Below are positions 54,174-64,000 of a DNA stretch of 64,000 nt, piece by piece. The notes under the pieces are model-generated. The model searched no databases and was not told where the DNA came from. It saw only the letters and a list, made by a program, of their open reading frames with translations. The position numbers and the translations under genes are program-made. This DNA comes from Caballeronia fortuita (lineage in GTDB: Bacteria > Pseudomonadota > Gammaproteobacteria > Burkholderiales > Burkholderiaceae). The DNA lies in the NCBI RefSeq assembly GCF_001544835.2, contig NZ_FCNX02000005.1, forward strand, positions 310,001 through 374,000, written 5' to 3'. Within the stretch, counting starts at the first letter, position 1. Every line of letters begins with the position of its first letter.

Positions 54174-57100
54174 GCCGCGCCTCCGCCTCCCGCCATCAAT
54201 CGATCGAGCGCTTCGACCAGTTCCAGCGACGGCCTGCCGCGATGCACGCCGCTCGCGGCCTCGCCGTCGCGCCAGCCGGGACGCACGCCGCGCACGAAAA
54301 GATACAGATAGCCGCCGATATGCGTTTCGTACGCGTAACCGGCGAGCCGCGCGCGCAGATAGCGATGCAATGCCACGACGTAGATCAGCGCCTGAAGGTG
54401 ATACGCGTGCTCCGCCATCGCGACGGCGAGCGGCGCGGCGGCGTAATCGGATGCGGCATCGCCCAGATGATTCGACTTCCAGTCGATAATCCAGAAGCGG
54501 CCGTCGTGCTCGACGATCATGTCGATGAAACCCTTGATGAATCCGCGCAACGCGCCCGACTCCAGCGCGACGTCGGGAAAGCCGTGCGTCGAAAGCACGC
54601 GCCGCAGCGCGGTGAAATCGAGCGACTCGGCGGGAAAGAGAAACTCCAGCTCGTTCATGCGGCGCGCCGGCGCGATGGTTCGGAGCCGCATGCCGGGCGC
54701 GATTTCGGACGCGACGGTATCGGCGAGAAGACGCAGCATCATCGGACGAAGGCGCGGCGCGAGCGCTTCGGGCGCGGGCGTCGGATGCTCGTGCAGCGCG
54801 CGTTCGATGGCTGCGGGCCAGCCCGACGGCTCGGTGAAATCCGCCAGCTCGTACATGCGATGCAGGCATTCGCCCGCCGCCGCGCCGCGCGGAAACGCGA
54901 GGATGTCGTCGGGATCGAACTGCGCTTCGTCGCGCGTGGCGGCATCGGCGCGCACGGGGTCGTCGAGTGCGGCGAGTTCGTCGTGATCGGGACGCGCTTC
55001 GGGCGGCTGCGCCTGATTCGCTTCGTCGCGCGCGCCGGCCGCGATCAGCGAACTGAAGCTTGCCATGCGCCAGCGGTCGCGCAGGATGCGCTGATTCGTG
55101 CGCGCGGCGATCTCGTGTTCGTGGGATGCATCGGCGGCGAGCGGCTCGCGCATGTCGATGACCGGCAGCGGCGCGACGCCCATCGCGCCATCCGAACGCG
55201 CCGCGACCGCGTGCCACGCCGCGATGATGTCCGCTTCCTCGGGCGGCTCGGCGCAGAAGGCGTCGAAGGTTTTTCCGCTGCCCGCGACGAGCCAGTTGAG
55301 CACGCTGCGGCGCGATTCCTTCGTCGAGCGGTTCGACACGTTCGACACATACGCGCCCGCGACGACATAGCAGCGGAACACCGCGCGCGTCAACGCGACA
55401 TACACGAGGCGCGCGCGCTCGGCCGCCTGTTCGCGTGCGATGGCCGCGCTGACGAGCGCGTCCTCGTCGCCTTCGATGCCGTAATGCAGTACCGCCACGC
55501 CGGCGTCGTCGTGATACTCGCGTGCATCGGGCAGGCCGGATTTCGACGCGGCGAGCGCGGTGCCGTCGTTCAGGAACGGACAGAACACGACCGCATATTC
55601 CAGCCCCTTCGACTTGTGGACGGTCACGATCTGCACGAGATTGCGATCCGATTCGAGACGCAACTGCGCCTCTTCGCCGCCGCCCTGTTGCTCGCGCATC
55701 GCCGCGAGCCAGCGCAGCGTCGGCGCGATGCCCGGCTGCTCCGCCGAGCGCGCCTGCAACAGCTCCGCGAGATGATGCACGTTGGTCAGCCGGCGCTCGC
55801 CGTCGGGCCGGGCGACGAGACGCGTCGCGATGGACAACTCGCGCGCGAGCGTGCGCCACATCACCGCGAAGCCGCGCTCGTGCCAGATCGTCCGATAACG
55901 CGAGAAGCGCTCGACCCAGCTCGTCGAATCGATCGGCTCGCCGTGCGGATCGGCCGCGTCCGCGTGTTCGAGCCGCCAGAGCGCCGCGGCGTCGAGCCCG
56001 AACCAGTCGGTCGCGAGCGCGGCACGCAGGCGGCGCAGATCGCCCGGCGTGTCGATGGCGGCGAGCACGCGCTCGATCTGCTCGGCGTCGAGCGAGCCGA
56101 ACACCGACGCCTGCGCCAGTTCCACGCTGCCGATACCCCACGCCGCGAGCACGCGCTTGACCAGACTGCCCTGCCGATGCGTCTGCACGAGCACGGCGAT
56201 ATCGCCCGCCGAAAGCGGCGTTTCCCCGATAGTCACCTCGCCTCGCTGCGCACCGCGCAACAACCGCGCGATTTCGGCGGCGCAGGCTTGCGCGGCGTCG
56301 CGCCGCGCATTCGCCTTGGACAGCGCCGATTCGCCGTGCGGCAGCATCCACACGCAGAAATCGGCGATATCGGAATACGCGGCGGCCGGCGTCGCGTCGA
56401 CGAACGGACCGCGCTTGCGCGAACCCGCGCGCACCGGCTGATAGTCGAGCCCGTCGAGGATGAACGCCGCCGGATTCGCCTCGAACACGCGATTGCACGC
56501 TTCGATGATCGACGGCGTCGAACGCTGATTGACCGCGAGCGTATAGCGCGCGCTCGCGCCTTCGCGCGCTGCGAGATACGTGTGCAGGTCGGCGGCACGG
56601 AAACTGTAGATCGCCTGCTTCGGATCGCCAACCAGAAAGAGCGGCCCGTGCGGCGCGAACACGCGGTCGAAGATGGCGAACTGCAGCGGATCGGTGTCCT
56701 GGAATTCGTCGATGAGCGCGGCCGGATAACGCGCCCGCAACGCCTCGGCGAGCCACGCGTGCTTCACGAGCGCGTGATGCAGGTTCGACAGCAGATCGTC
56801 GAACGACACCACGCGGCGCGCGCGCTTTCGCGCGGCGAGTTCGGCGGGCGCGTAATCGAGCCACTCGCGCACGACGCCGAGCCACATCGCGCGCTGCGCC
56901 GCTTCCGCTGCGGCGGCGGTTGCGGCGAGCGCATCGGCCTGATCGAAGAAGGCGTGCGCGGGCGGTGTGTTCTTGACCTTGGTTCCCTTTGCGAGCGCGG
57001 TTGCCGTGAGCTTCAGCGCCCGCTCGGGCGGCGCTGCGTGGCAATCGCCTTCCGCGAAGTAGGCGCTCCACGCCTCGATGGCCTCGCCGACGATCTTCGC

Positions 57101-57889
57101 GCTGTAGCTGTTCGCCTTCAACGCGCCTTGCGCATCGGACAGCAGCTTGACAATGGCGTCGCGCTCGGCATGCCACAGCGCGCAGGCTTCGTCGAAGATC
57201 GCCTGGACGTCGGCGGCGGCGGCTGCGTTCGTGTCGCCGAAACGCAGCGCGGCAAGCGGCTTCTTCAGACGCCGCGCAAGCTGCGCATCGAGCGACGCCG
57301 GCCCCGCGCCCTTCCCGACGAGCCACGACGCGAACGACGGCGTGCGCGCCGCGACCGGCTCCACACGCTCGCGCCAGAAGTCGGCGGCGAGTTCGAAGCG
57401 CAACGCGCTGTCGTCGGCTTCCATCTCGAACGCGAACGGCATCGCGGCGGCGAACGGCGCTTCCTGCAGCGCGCGCTGGCAGAACGCGTGGATCGTGTGG
57501 ATCGCGGCCTGATCGAATGTCGACACCGCGATGCGCAGACGCTTCGCCGCTTCTTCGGCATCGATATCGGCGAGCGTCGTGTCGAAGAGTTGCTCGACGA
57601 ACGGATCGCCGGCCGCATCGCCGTTTTCGATCGCATGCGCGACGCCCGCGAGCCGCGAGCGGATGCGCTCGTGCAATTCTGCGGTCGCCGCCTTCGTGAA
57701 CGTCACGACGAGAATCTGCTCGACCGACAGACGCTTTTCGAGCAGGAGACGCACGTAGAGCGCGCAGATGTTCCAGGTCTTGCCCGTGCCCGCCGACGCC
57801 TCGATCTGGTTTACGCCGTCGAGCGCGCAGGAGAAGACGTCGAGTTCCCGCACGTCGATGTTTTCCATGGTTGAGTTCAGAGTCGTCAT
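54170..57889 (-). CDS. recB: Exodeoxyribonuclease V beta subunit RecB
   Basis: The 1239-aa UvrD-type 3'-5' helicase and nuclease has Walker A QIEASAGTGKTWNI near residue 32, LIDEFQDTDPLQF (Walker B), VGDPKQAIYSFRAADLHTYL, TVHKSKGLEY, and a C-terminal nuclease domain with DMIVEHDGRFWIIDWKSNHLG near residue 1135, the catalytic D-x-K. The start at 57889 overlaps the recC stop by 4 bp; an internal Met at residue 8 is also possible. Confidence 0.96.
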   Translation of the reverse strand: MTTLNSTMENIDVRELDVFSCALDGVNQIEASAGTGKTWNICALYVRLLLEKRLSVEQILVVTFTKAATAELHERIRSRLAGVAHAIENGDAAGDPFVEQLFDTTLADIDAEEAAKRLRIAVSTFDQAAIHTIHAFCQRALQEAPFAAAMPFAFEMEADDSALRFELAADFWRERVEPVAARTPSFASWLVGKGAGPASLDAQLARRLKKPLAALRFGDTNAAAAADVQAIFDEACALWHAERDAIVKLLSDAQGALKANSYSAKIVGEAIEAWSAYFAEGDCHAAPPERALKLTATALAKGTKVKNTPPAHAFFDQADALAATAAAAEAAQRAMWLGVVREWLDYAPAELAARKRARRVVSFDDLLSNLHHALVKHAWLAEALRARYPAALIDEFQDTDPLQFAIFDRVFAPHGPLFLVGDPKQAIYSFRAADLHTYLAAREGASARYTLAVNQRSTPSIIEACNRVFEANPAAFILDGLDYQPVRAGSRKRGPFVDATPAAAYSDIADFCVWMLPHGESALSKANARRDAAQACAAEIARLLRGAQRGEVTIGETPLSAGDIAVLVQTHRQGSLVKRVLAAWGIGSVELAQASVFGSLDAEQIERVLAAIDTPGDLRRLRAALATDWFGLDAAALWRLEHADAADPHGEPIDSTSWVERFSRYRTIWHERGFAVMWRTLARELSIATRLVARPDGERRLTNVHHLAELLQARSAEQPGIAPTLRWLAAMREQQGGGEEAQLRLESDRNLVQIVTVHKSKGLEYAVVFCPFLNDGTALAASKSGLPDAREYHDDAGVAVLHYGIEGDEDALVSAAIAREQAAERARLVYVALTRAVFRCYVVAGAYVSNVSNRSTKESRRSVLNWLVAGSGKTFDAFCAEPPEEADIIAAWHAVAARSDGAMGVAPLPVIDMREPLAADASHEHEIAARTNQRILRDRWRMASFSSLIAAGARDEANQAQPPEARPDHDELAALDDPVRADAATRDEAQFDPDDILAFPRGAAAGECLHRMYELADFTEPSGWPAAIERALHEHPTPAPEALAPRLRPMMLRLLADTVASEIAPGMRLRTIAPARRMNELEFLFPAESLDFTALRRVLSTHGFPDVALESGALRGFIKGFIDMIVEHDGRFWIIDWKSNHLGDAASDYAAAPLAVAMAEHAYHLQALIYVVALHRYLRARLAGYAYETHIGGYLYLFVRGVRPGWRDGEAASGVHRGRPSLELVEALDRLMAGGGGAA

Positions 57890-60800
57890 GCGCCGCTCCG
57901 CAGGTGCTGCACGAGCGGTTCGAAGACGATGCGCGCGACCGTGGCGAAGACATCGTCGAGGGCGAGGTCCGCGCCGCGAAACGCGATGCGAAACACCGGA
58001 TCATCGGATTCGGCGCGCGTGCGATCGGACTCCCACGCGGCCTGCGCTTTCGAATCGCCCTCGTTCACCTTGAGCCAGGCGCTCTTCGGAAAGAAGCGCA
58101 GCGGCATGCGCCTTCCCGCGCGATAGAGCGACGCGAGCGCGGCGAGATGCGCGTGAGGATCGGCGACGGGCGTGAGTTCGAAATCCGCCGATTGCGCGCC
58201 GCGCCCGTGCCAGATCGTGCGGCGCGGACCGTCGGGCAGCGCCGCGCAGTACGCGAGATGCGCGAGCCACGCGGACAGATAGTCGCGCGCACGCGGCGCG
58301 TCGTAGCGATAGATCACCTGGCCTTGCGGCGTCAGCGCGTTCAGGGTGCCGACGAGCGTCATCGGGCGCGTGTCGGCGAGCGCGTCGTCATGCGCGCCGA
58401 ATAGCGCGACGTCTGCCGTGCCCGGCCAGCGCGGCGCGAGATCGAGCGCGAACGGAAGACGTTCGACACCCGCCGAGGTCGATGCGCGCACGCGTTCGGC
58501 CAGTTGTCCCAACGCATGAAGCTCGCGCGCCTGCCACACGCCGCCCGTCGCGCCCCCCGGCATTTCGGGGCTCGCGCGCGCGACGCGTCTCGCACGTTCG
58601 CGCGCGGCGCGATCGCCGTCTTCGGCGGCGTCGAGCAGCGCGGGCAGCACGCGCGCGGCGAGCGCATCGCGGCCCGCGAAGCCCAGTTCGAACGGCTCGG
58701 CGTCGTCGAGTTCGGATTCGGCATCGACGAGCGCGATGCCCAGACGATCGCGCAACAGCGCGCGCGCCGGATGCCGCCAGAAACGCACGAAGTCATCGAA
58801 TGCGACGGTTTCCACGTCGTCTTCCGGCGGCAACGGCGAAGAGAAGAAACGCGCGACGGACTGCGACTTGCCCGACTCCAGTGCGCGCGCGAGTTCGGCA
58901 CGCTCGGGCTCGTAAGTGAAGAGCCTGCCATCGTCGCGAAAATACTCGGGCGCATACGGCTGCAGCGGATGTTCGAACACGAAGCGCGCGCGCGCCTGCG
59001 CGAGGTCGTCCGGGGCCGCATGCTTGCCCGCGACGGAATGCGCGAGATAGTCGAGCAGTTCGTCGATGAGCGCGGCAGGCGGCAGCACGGCGTTATCGCG
59101 GATGCTGCGGCCCGTGTACGCGATCATCAGCCGGTCGCGCGCCGCGAGGACGAGGTCGAGGAAGAGATTGCGCTCGTCGTCGCGGCGCTGCCGGTCGCCG
59201 AGCTTGCCGAAACGCGCCATCAGGTCGAACTCGTCGGCACGCGTGAGGCTCGGCAGCATGCCGTCGTCCATGCCGAGCAGACACACGACCCGATACGGCA
59301 GCCCGCGCAGGCTCGTCAGCGACGAGAACGTGACGCCGCCCCACGGCACGCCGCCGCGCGCGGGATCGTCGAGCGTGTCGGTGAGCGCGGTGCGGATCAC
59401 GGCTGCCGATACGTCAGTCGCGCCCGCGCCCTCGTCCATCGCGACGATCAGCGCATCGATCGCGCGGCGCACGTCGCCGATGGCATCGGTGAACGCGACG
59501 CCCGCATCGAAGAAACGTTCGAGCGCGTCGAGCAGCAGATCGCCCCAGGCGCGCGCGGTGCGTGGACTCGCGATGCGTTCGGCGAACGCGTCGATATCGT
59601 CGACGAAGCGCGTCAGGCGGCCGAGCAGCTCGGCGTCCGAGCCGTTCGCGCCTTCGATCGGCAGCCATTCCGCGACCGGCGCGCCGCCGCCCGGCAGCGC
59701 GTAGCCGAGATAGAGCCGCGTGAGCGCATCGGCGAAAGTGTGGCGCGCGGCGGGCACGTCGTCCGCCGTGACTTCATCGGGACGCAGGCCGCGCCGCGCA
59801 CCCGCCGCCGCGAGCCACGCCTGCGCCGTTTCGAGCGCGACGGCGTCGATGCCGTAACGCGCCGCGATCGCATCGACGCGCAGCCATTCGACGAGCTCGG
59901 GCGCGCCGACGCTGCGCTCGGTGAGCGCGAGCCAGTCGAGAAGCGCGCGCGCGACGGGGTTCGCCTGCGACGGCGGCAAACCCGTGATCCGATATGGAAT
60001 GCGCCGACGCTCGTTGCTCGCGCCAGCGGGCGCAGTGCCGAAAATGCCGTCGATGAGCGGCCCGGCCACGGCGAGGTCCGGAAATGCGACGAGCACGTCC
60101 GACGGCTCCAGCCCTTCGATAGCGTCGAACCAGTCGAGCAGGCGGTCGTGCAGCACTTCGAGCTGGCGCGACAGGCTGTGACACACATGCACTTCGATGC
60201 CGTTATCGACGATGTCTTCCGGCTGCGGCGCGGCGCGCTCTTCATCGAGCGCGAGGATGCCGTTCTGCAGGCGCGCGAGCCAGGTGGGCGCGGGATTGTC
60301 CTCGTAAAGCTGACGCTCGCTCGACGCCGCGCTTTCGGTGAGCTCGTGCAGCATGTGGAGTTGCGCCTGCGTCTGCCGTCCCCACTCCGCGAGCAGCGGA
60401 TGACCGACTTCCTGATAGTCCGCTTCGCCCTTCAATTCGAGTTGCTCGACGCGCGCTTCGCTCACGATATCGAACCAGAACTCGCGGCAAGGATTCTGCG
60501 CATAGACGCGCACGTCGATCCAGCGCGACAGCTCGCGCAAGAGCGCGATGTGCAGCGGCGGCATCGTCGGCAAGGCGAACACGCTGATGCGGCGCGGCCA
60601 TTGCGCGCGCATGACGACATCGAGATCGAAACCTGGGGAATCGGCCAGAAAGCGGTATGCGGGCGGCGTCGGGTCTTTCGCGTCGCCGTTCGCGTCGTGG
60701 GCAAGGTCCGCGAGCAGCGCGCGCCACAGCGCTCGTTGCCAGCGCTCGTCCTCGCGCTGGATGTCGTTCGCGCCCGAAAGACGCGGGCCGCGCGCGTCGA

Positions 60801-61284
60801 TTTCGGCGCTGCTTCCGGCGAGGATCGAGCCGCCCGCCTGCCAGTGCGTGAGCCACTCCGGGCGATACGTCAGATAGTGATCGAAGACCGTCGCGATGCG
60901 GCGCGCGAGTTCGTAGCGCATGGAGTCGTCGGCGGCATTCAGATACGTCGACAGCCGCGCCGAATCGCCGATCGACGAATCCTCGAAAAGCCGGTAGCAG
61001 CGCCACGCGAGCCGGTCGGGCGCGAACGGCGAATGCGCGGGCACCGGCAGCACGCGGCCGATCTGCGCCCAAAGCCATTGCGCGAGATAGCAAAAGTCGA
61101 CGTTCGCGCAGATGCCGAAGCGCCCCGCCATGTCGAGTTCGAGCCGGCGGCGCAACGCCGCGCTCGGCACGATGACGGACTCGCGCGCGAAGGGATCGCT
61201 CTCGCGCATGGCGAATGCGTCGAGGTCCTCGAAGAGCGCCGCGGCGAGCGTCTCGTGACGATTCGAATAAAAGAGTTCGAGCAT
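57886..61284 (-). CDS. recC: Exodeoxyribonuclease V gamma subunit RecC
   Basis: The 1132-aa subunit starts MLELFYSNRHETLAAALFED and retains the RecC pattern: FARESVIVPSAALRRRLELD, ALPTMPPLHIALLRELSRWI, PDLAVAGPLIDGIFG, PYRVVCLLGMDDGMLP and AGRRMPLRFFPKSAW. RecC has an inactive helicase fold that recognises Chi. It is the first gene of the recC-recB-recD-arfB operon and diverges from the FUSC gene across 203 bp. Confidence 0.95.
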   Translation of the reverse strand: MLELFYSNRHETLAAALFEDLDAFAMRESDPFARESVIVPSAALRRRLELDMAGRFGICANVDFCYLAQWLWAQIGRVLPVPAHSPFAPDRLAWRCYRLFEDSSIGDSARLSTYLNAADDSMRYELARRIATVFDHYLTYRPEWLTHWQAGGSILAGSSAEIDARGPRLSGANDIQREDERWQRALWRALLADLAHDANGDAKDPTPPAYRFLADSPGFDLDVVMRAQWPRRISVFALPTMPPLHIALLRELSRWIDVRVYAQNPCREFWFDIVSEARVEQLELKGEADYQEVGHPLLAEWGRQTQAQLHMLHELTESAASSERQLYEDNPAPTWLARLQNGILALDEERAAPQPEDIVDNGIEVHVCHSLSRQLEVLHDRLLDWFDAIEGLEPSDVLVAFPDLAVAGPLIDGIFGTAPAGASNERRRIPYRITGLPPSQANPVARALLDWLALTERSVGAPELVEWLRVDAIAARYGIDAVALETAQAWLAAAGARRGLRPDEVTADDVPAARHTFADALTRLYLGYALPGGGAPVAEWLPIEGANGSDAELLGRLTRFVDDIDAFAERIASPRTARAWGDLLLDALERFFDAGVAFTDAIGDVRRAIDALIVAMDEGAGATDVSAAVIRTALTDTLDDPARGGVPWGGVTFSSLTSLRGLPYRVVCLLGMDDGMLPSLTRADEFDLMARFGKLGDRQRRDDERNLFLDLVLAARDRLMIAYTGRSIRDNAVLPPAALIDELLDYLAHSVAGKHAAPDDLAQARARFVFEHPLQPYAPEYFRDDGRLFTYEPERAELARALESGKSQSVARFFSSPLPPEDDVETVAFDDFVRFWRHPARALLRDRLGIALVDAESELDDAEPFELGFAGRDALAARVLPALLDAAEDGDRAARERARRVARASPEMPGGATGGVWQARELHALGQLAERVRASTSAGVERLPFALDLAPRWPGTADVALFGAHDDALADTRPMTLVGTLNALTPQGQVIYRYDAPRARDYLSAWLAHLAYCAALPDGPRRTIWHGRGAQSADFELTPVADPHAHLAALASLYRAGRRMPLRFFPKSAWLKVNEGDSKAQAAWESDRTRAESDDPVFRIAFRGADLALDDVFATVARIVFEPLVQHLRSGA

Positions 61285-61487
61285 GGAAAGCAGCTTGCAG
61301 ACGGCGTGTGAAGGCTTCGACGAAGCGGAATTTGAAAAGCTTTGTCAGTTCATGCGCCAGCATAGCAAAGCGCGCCCGCAGCCGAGAACCTGGCCGAATG
61401 GCCGAGGTCCGAAGCCTTGGGGAGTTGAGTTAGACTCGATTCTCGCTTCGTCCCCGCAAAATCAAAGAGCGTCAAAACAGGAAGTCG

Positions 61488-64000
61488 ATGCGTTATTCGT
61501 TCGAAATCAGGAAGTTCATTTACAGCCAGTATTTCTTCGGCGGACTGCGCATCGCGCTGGGCGTGTCGCTGCCCGCCGTCCTGATGCTCATCGTGTTTGA
61601 CAATCGCGAGCTTGGTTTCACGATCGCGACCGGCGCGCTCGGCGCGTGTGTCGTCGACATGCCCGGACCGCTCAGGCACAAGCACAACGAAATGCTCGCA
61701 TGCACGCTGATCGGCTTCTTCGCGGCGCTCGCAACGGGCATCGCGACGGCGCATCCGCTCACGCTCTGGCTCACCATCGTGCCGTTGACCTTCGTGCTGT
61801 CGCTGATCGTCGTGTATGGCAATCGCTGGCCGCAGATCAGCTTCGCGACGCTCTTCATGATGGTCGTCACGCTCGAAGAGCATTTCACGCCGATGCAGGC
61901 GCTCATCAACGCATCGTGGATTCTTCTGGGCGGTCTCTGGTACACGTACTGGGCAACGCTCGTCAGCCGGCTGCTCGTCTATCGCATCGAGCAGCAGGCG
62001 CTGGCCGAAAGCATCTTCAGTTGCGCGGAGTACCTGCTCGCGCGCGCCGAGTTCTACGACGGCGACGCCGATCTCGACGAGTGTTATCGCGTGCTGATCG
62101 AAAAGCAGATCGCGGCCGTCGAGCGGCAGGAAGCGGCGCGCGACATCGTGCTGCGCAATCTGCCGAAGGTGAAATCCGGCAAGCTCGATGCACGGCGCGC
62201 GCGGCTTTTCAATCTCTTCATCAACGTGGTCGATCTGCACGAATTCTTCGTCGGCGCGCATACGGATTATCCGCTCGTGCGCAAGACCTTCGCGGGCTCG
62301 GACGTGCTGATCTTCTATCGCGACCTGATGAGAAAGGCGAGCGCCGATCTCGAGGAAATCGGCCTTGCCGTGTTGCAGAACAACGCCGCCGACCGGCAGA
62401 TCAGCATGAAGGCCGAGTTGCGCGCGATCGAATACGAACTGGAGCTGATGCGCAAGCACGGCCTGCCCGAGAAGAGCCCCGAGGCCTACGCGGCGGCGGC
62501 GGCCGTGTTCCGGCGTTTATGGAGCGCGACGCGTCTTATCGACAAGATGCGCCGCCGCACCCGTGACGATGCGAGCGCGACCGAAACCGAAGTGCAGATC
62601 GATCATGCGTTGTCGCGTTTCATATCGAGCCGGCGCGTGCCGTTCATGCAGATTTTTTCGAATCTCACGATGTCCTCGCCAAGCTTCCGGCACGCGCTGC
62701 GCGTGACCATCGCGGTGGGCATCGGATTCTGGCTCGGGCGTCTTTTGCCGCTCACGAACGCGTACTGGATCGTGATGACCACGGTCATCATCCTGAAGCC
62801 CGGCTACTCGCTCACCAAGCAGCGCAACACGCAGCGGATCATCGGCACGGCGATCGGCTGCGCGGTGACCATCGCGCTGATCCTGTTCTTCAAGGACCCG
62901 CATATCCTGCTCGTCGTGATGTTCGCGTCGATGGTGATGAGCTACAGCCTGCTGCTCTTCAATTACGCGGCGAGCGTCGTGTTCACGTCGTCGTATGTGC
63001 TGCTGATGTTCCATTTGCTCGCGCCGGGCAACATGCGGATCATCGGCGAGCGCGCGATCGATACGGTCGTCGGTTGCGCTATCGCCATCGCGGCGAGCCA
63101 TCTGTTTCCGTATTGGGAATATCGGCTGATGGGCAAGCTCGTGAAAGACCTGCTCGCGGCGACGCGCAACTATCTCGAAGCGAGCTGGTGGTGGCGCGCG
63201 AGTCAGACCGAGAAGACGCGCGCAGCGGCGGCATCGTCCGCGAGCGTGGAAACGCCCGTGGATCACGCGGTTTTCGCCGATGCGAATGCGGGCGCGGTGG
63301 CGGCTTCGGCGCAGAGCGTGGCGATCACGGCGCAATCAGCCGATGATGCAACCATCGAAACGCCACCGCCCGAACCCGCGATCGTCGCCGATTCCGCGAT
63401 GAAAGCCGCGAGCGCCACGGCGCAGCGATTGTCGTCGGTGAGTATCGGCGAGAGCACGGCGGCCACCGCGAGCAAGGGCGCGTCCGCGGCGGCGACCGTC
63501 GCCGCCACCGCGCTCGACCGCGACTTCCGCTACCGCCTCGCGCGCAAGAACGTGCACATCGCGTTCGCCAATCTCGCGCAGGCGTTCCAGCGCATGATGC
63601 TGGAACCGAAGGCGCAGCAGCGCTATGTCGCCGAACTCAACGATCTGCTCGTGCAAAGCCATGTGCTCGCGTCGCAGATCACCGCCGCCGCGCCGCTTCT
63701 GCAATCGCTCAATGAAGCGGGCGGTCAGCCGTTCGAGCCGGTGCAGCGCACCTTCGGCATCGTGCGCGACAACCTCGCCGGCGCGGAGGGCGAACTGCCT
63801 GCTCCGGCGAAACCGGACGCGCCACCCGCGCAAGCCGACGCGCTCAAGGAACTGCGGCGCGATCTGGACCGCATGGTCGTCGATGCCGAGCGCGCGCAGA
63901 TGCTGCCCGCCGATGCGCTTCACGATCTCAAGCTGCTCGCGCATCAATGCAAGCAGATGCTGACCGCGTCATCGCTCATCGGCAAGGACGCCGCGCAGAT
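61488..64000 (+). CDS. FUSC family membrane protein (YccS-like), incomplete at 3' end
   Basis: From the ATG at 61488 the frame stays open to the window edge, giving 837 residues and no stop. Two blocks of about five to six membrane helices (about 12-165 and 400-540) flank a cytosolic region, the layout of YccS and aromatic-acid efflux proteins such as AaeB. After the second block a soluble domain follows, interrupted by a low-complexity Ala/Ser/Thr-rich linker (about 575-680). No ribosome site of high quality is seen (GGAAG). Function as an efflux channel is inferred. Confidence 0.85.
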   Translation, partial: MRYSFEIRKFIYSQYFFGGLRIALGVSLPAVLMLIVFDNRELGFTIATGALGACVVDMPGPLRHKHNEMLACTLIGFFAALATGIATAHPLTLWLTIVPLTFVLSLIVVYGNRWPQISFATLFMMVVTLEEHFTPMQALINASWILLGGLWYTYWATLVSRLLVYRIEQQALAESIFSCAEYLLARAEFYDGDADLDECYRVLIEKQIAAVERQEAARDIVLRNLPKVKSGKLDARRARLFNLFINVVDLHEFFVGAHTDYPLVRKTFAGSDVLIFYRDLMRKASADLEEIGLAVLQNNAADRQISMKAELRAIEYELELMRKHGLPEKSPEAYAAAAAVFRRLWSATRLIDKMRRRTRDDASATETEVQIDHALSRFISSRRVPFMQIFSNLTMSSPSFRHALRVTIAVGIGFWLGRLLPLTNAYWIVMTTVIILKPGYSLTKQRNTQRIIGTAIGCAVTIALILFFKDPHILLVVMFASMVMSYSLLLFNYAASVVFTSSYVLLMFHLLAPGNMRIIGERAIDTVVGCAIAIAASHLFPYWEYRLMGKLVKDLLAATRNYLEASWWWRASQTEKTRAAAASSASVETPVDHAVFADANAGAVAASAQSVAITAQSADDATIETPPPEPAIVADSAMKAASATAQRLSSVSIGESTAATASKGASAAATVAATALDRDFRYRLARKNVHIAFANLAQAFQRMMLEPKAQQRYVAELNDLLVQSHVLASQITAAAPLLQSLNEAGGQPFEPVQRTFGIVRDNLAGAEGELPAPAKPDAPPAQADALKELRRDLDRMVVDAERAQMLPADALHDLKLLAHQCKQMLTASSLIGKDAAQ

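Noticed and set aside
54146..57874. A 1242-codon open frame opposite recB
   Set aside because: Same antisense artefact of third-position GC; the recB motifs are clear on the minus strand.

Overview
This 64 kb window comes from a high-GC chromosome of a beta-proteobacterium of the Burkholderia / Paraburkholderia / Caballeronia group. The evidence is the codon use, the glnA-ntrB-ntrC cluster, the recC-recB-recD order, the argA and hrpA sequences, and a TPP-riboswitch-controlled thiC. Most of it is core chromosome. No integrase, transposase, phage gene, CRISPR array or rRNA operon was found. The only RNA gene is a tRNA-Leu(UAA).

Layout. 1-6.5 kb: the end of a DUF2950 gene, folD, an M3 oligopeptidase A, a codA-like cytosine deaminase with a degenerate nitrilase-fold partner, and a divergent LysR regulator. 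6.4-11 kb: a GNAT acetyltransferase, an isolated 846-aa HELGH-metalloprotease/YD-like repeat protein (the most unusual gene here), and exonuclease III. 11-16 kb: glnA-ntrB-ntrC with a good sigma-54 promoter and NtrC boxes upstream of glnA. 16-21 kb: a rhodanese, cutC (apparent 3' frameshift), a CinA-like molybdopterin-binding protein, an EI24 membrane protein, a sterol-desaturase-type hydroxylase and a periplasmic beta-propeller. 21-30 kb: hrpA and argA diverge from a 22-bp spacer with a palindromic -10; then an Fe(II)-trafficking protein, an MFS transporter with a long leader, and a YfcE-type phosphoesterase.

30-37 kb: tRNA-Leu, small conserved proteins, a CpdA-like phosphodiesterase, then a signalling and stress cluster: a receiver-only response regulator, a NarL-type regulator, a ferritin-like protein, two tandem DUF1328 peptides, a CHASE3-type histidine kinase and an entericidin-like lipoprotein. 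37-44 kb: an accessory surface island with a DUF4397 lipoprotein, a YadA-like trimeric autotransporter and two tandem GT34-like glycosyltransferases, one frameshifted, next to lower-GC spacer DNA. 44-52 kb: a DMT exporter, the TPP riboswitch and thiC, a glycine-zipper lipoprotein, a Tyr/Gly/His-rich lipoprotein, lactate permease, another DMT exporter and a membrane protein. 52-64 kb: recC-recB-recD-arfB joined by 4-bp overlaps, and a FUSC-family efflux protein running off the end.

Functional links. NtrBC should control glnA through the sigma-54 promoter. The kinase at 35-36.5 kb probably signals to one or both regulators at 32.5-33.6 kb. The glycosyltransferases lie upstream of and on the same strand as the trimeric adhesin, and may modify it or surface polysaccharide. 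All functions are inferred from sequence motifs; no database search was possible.
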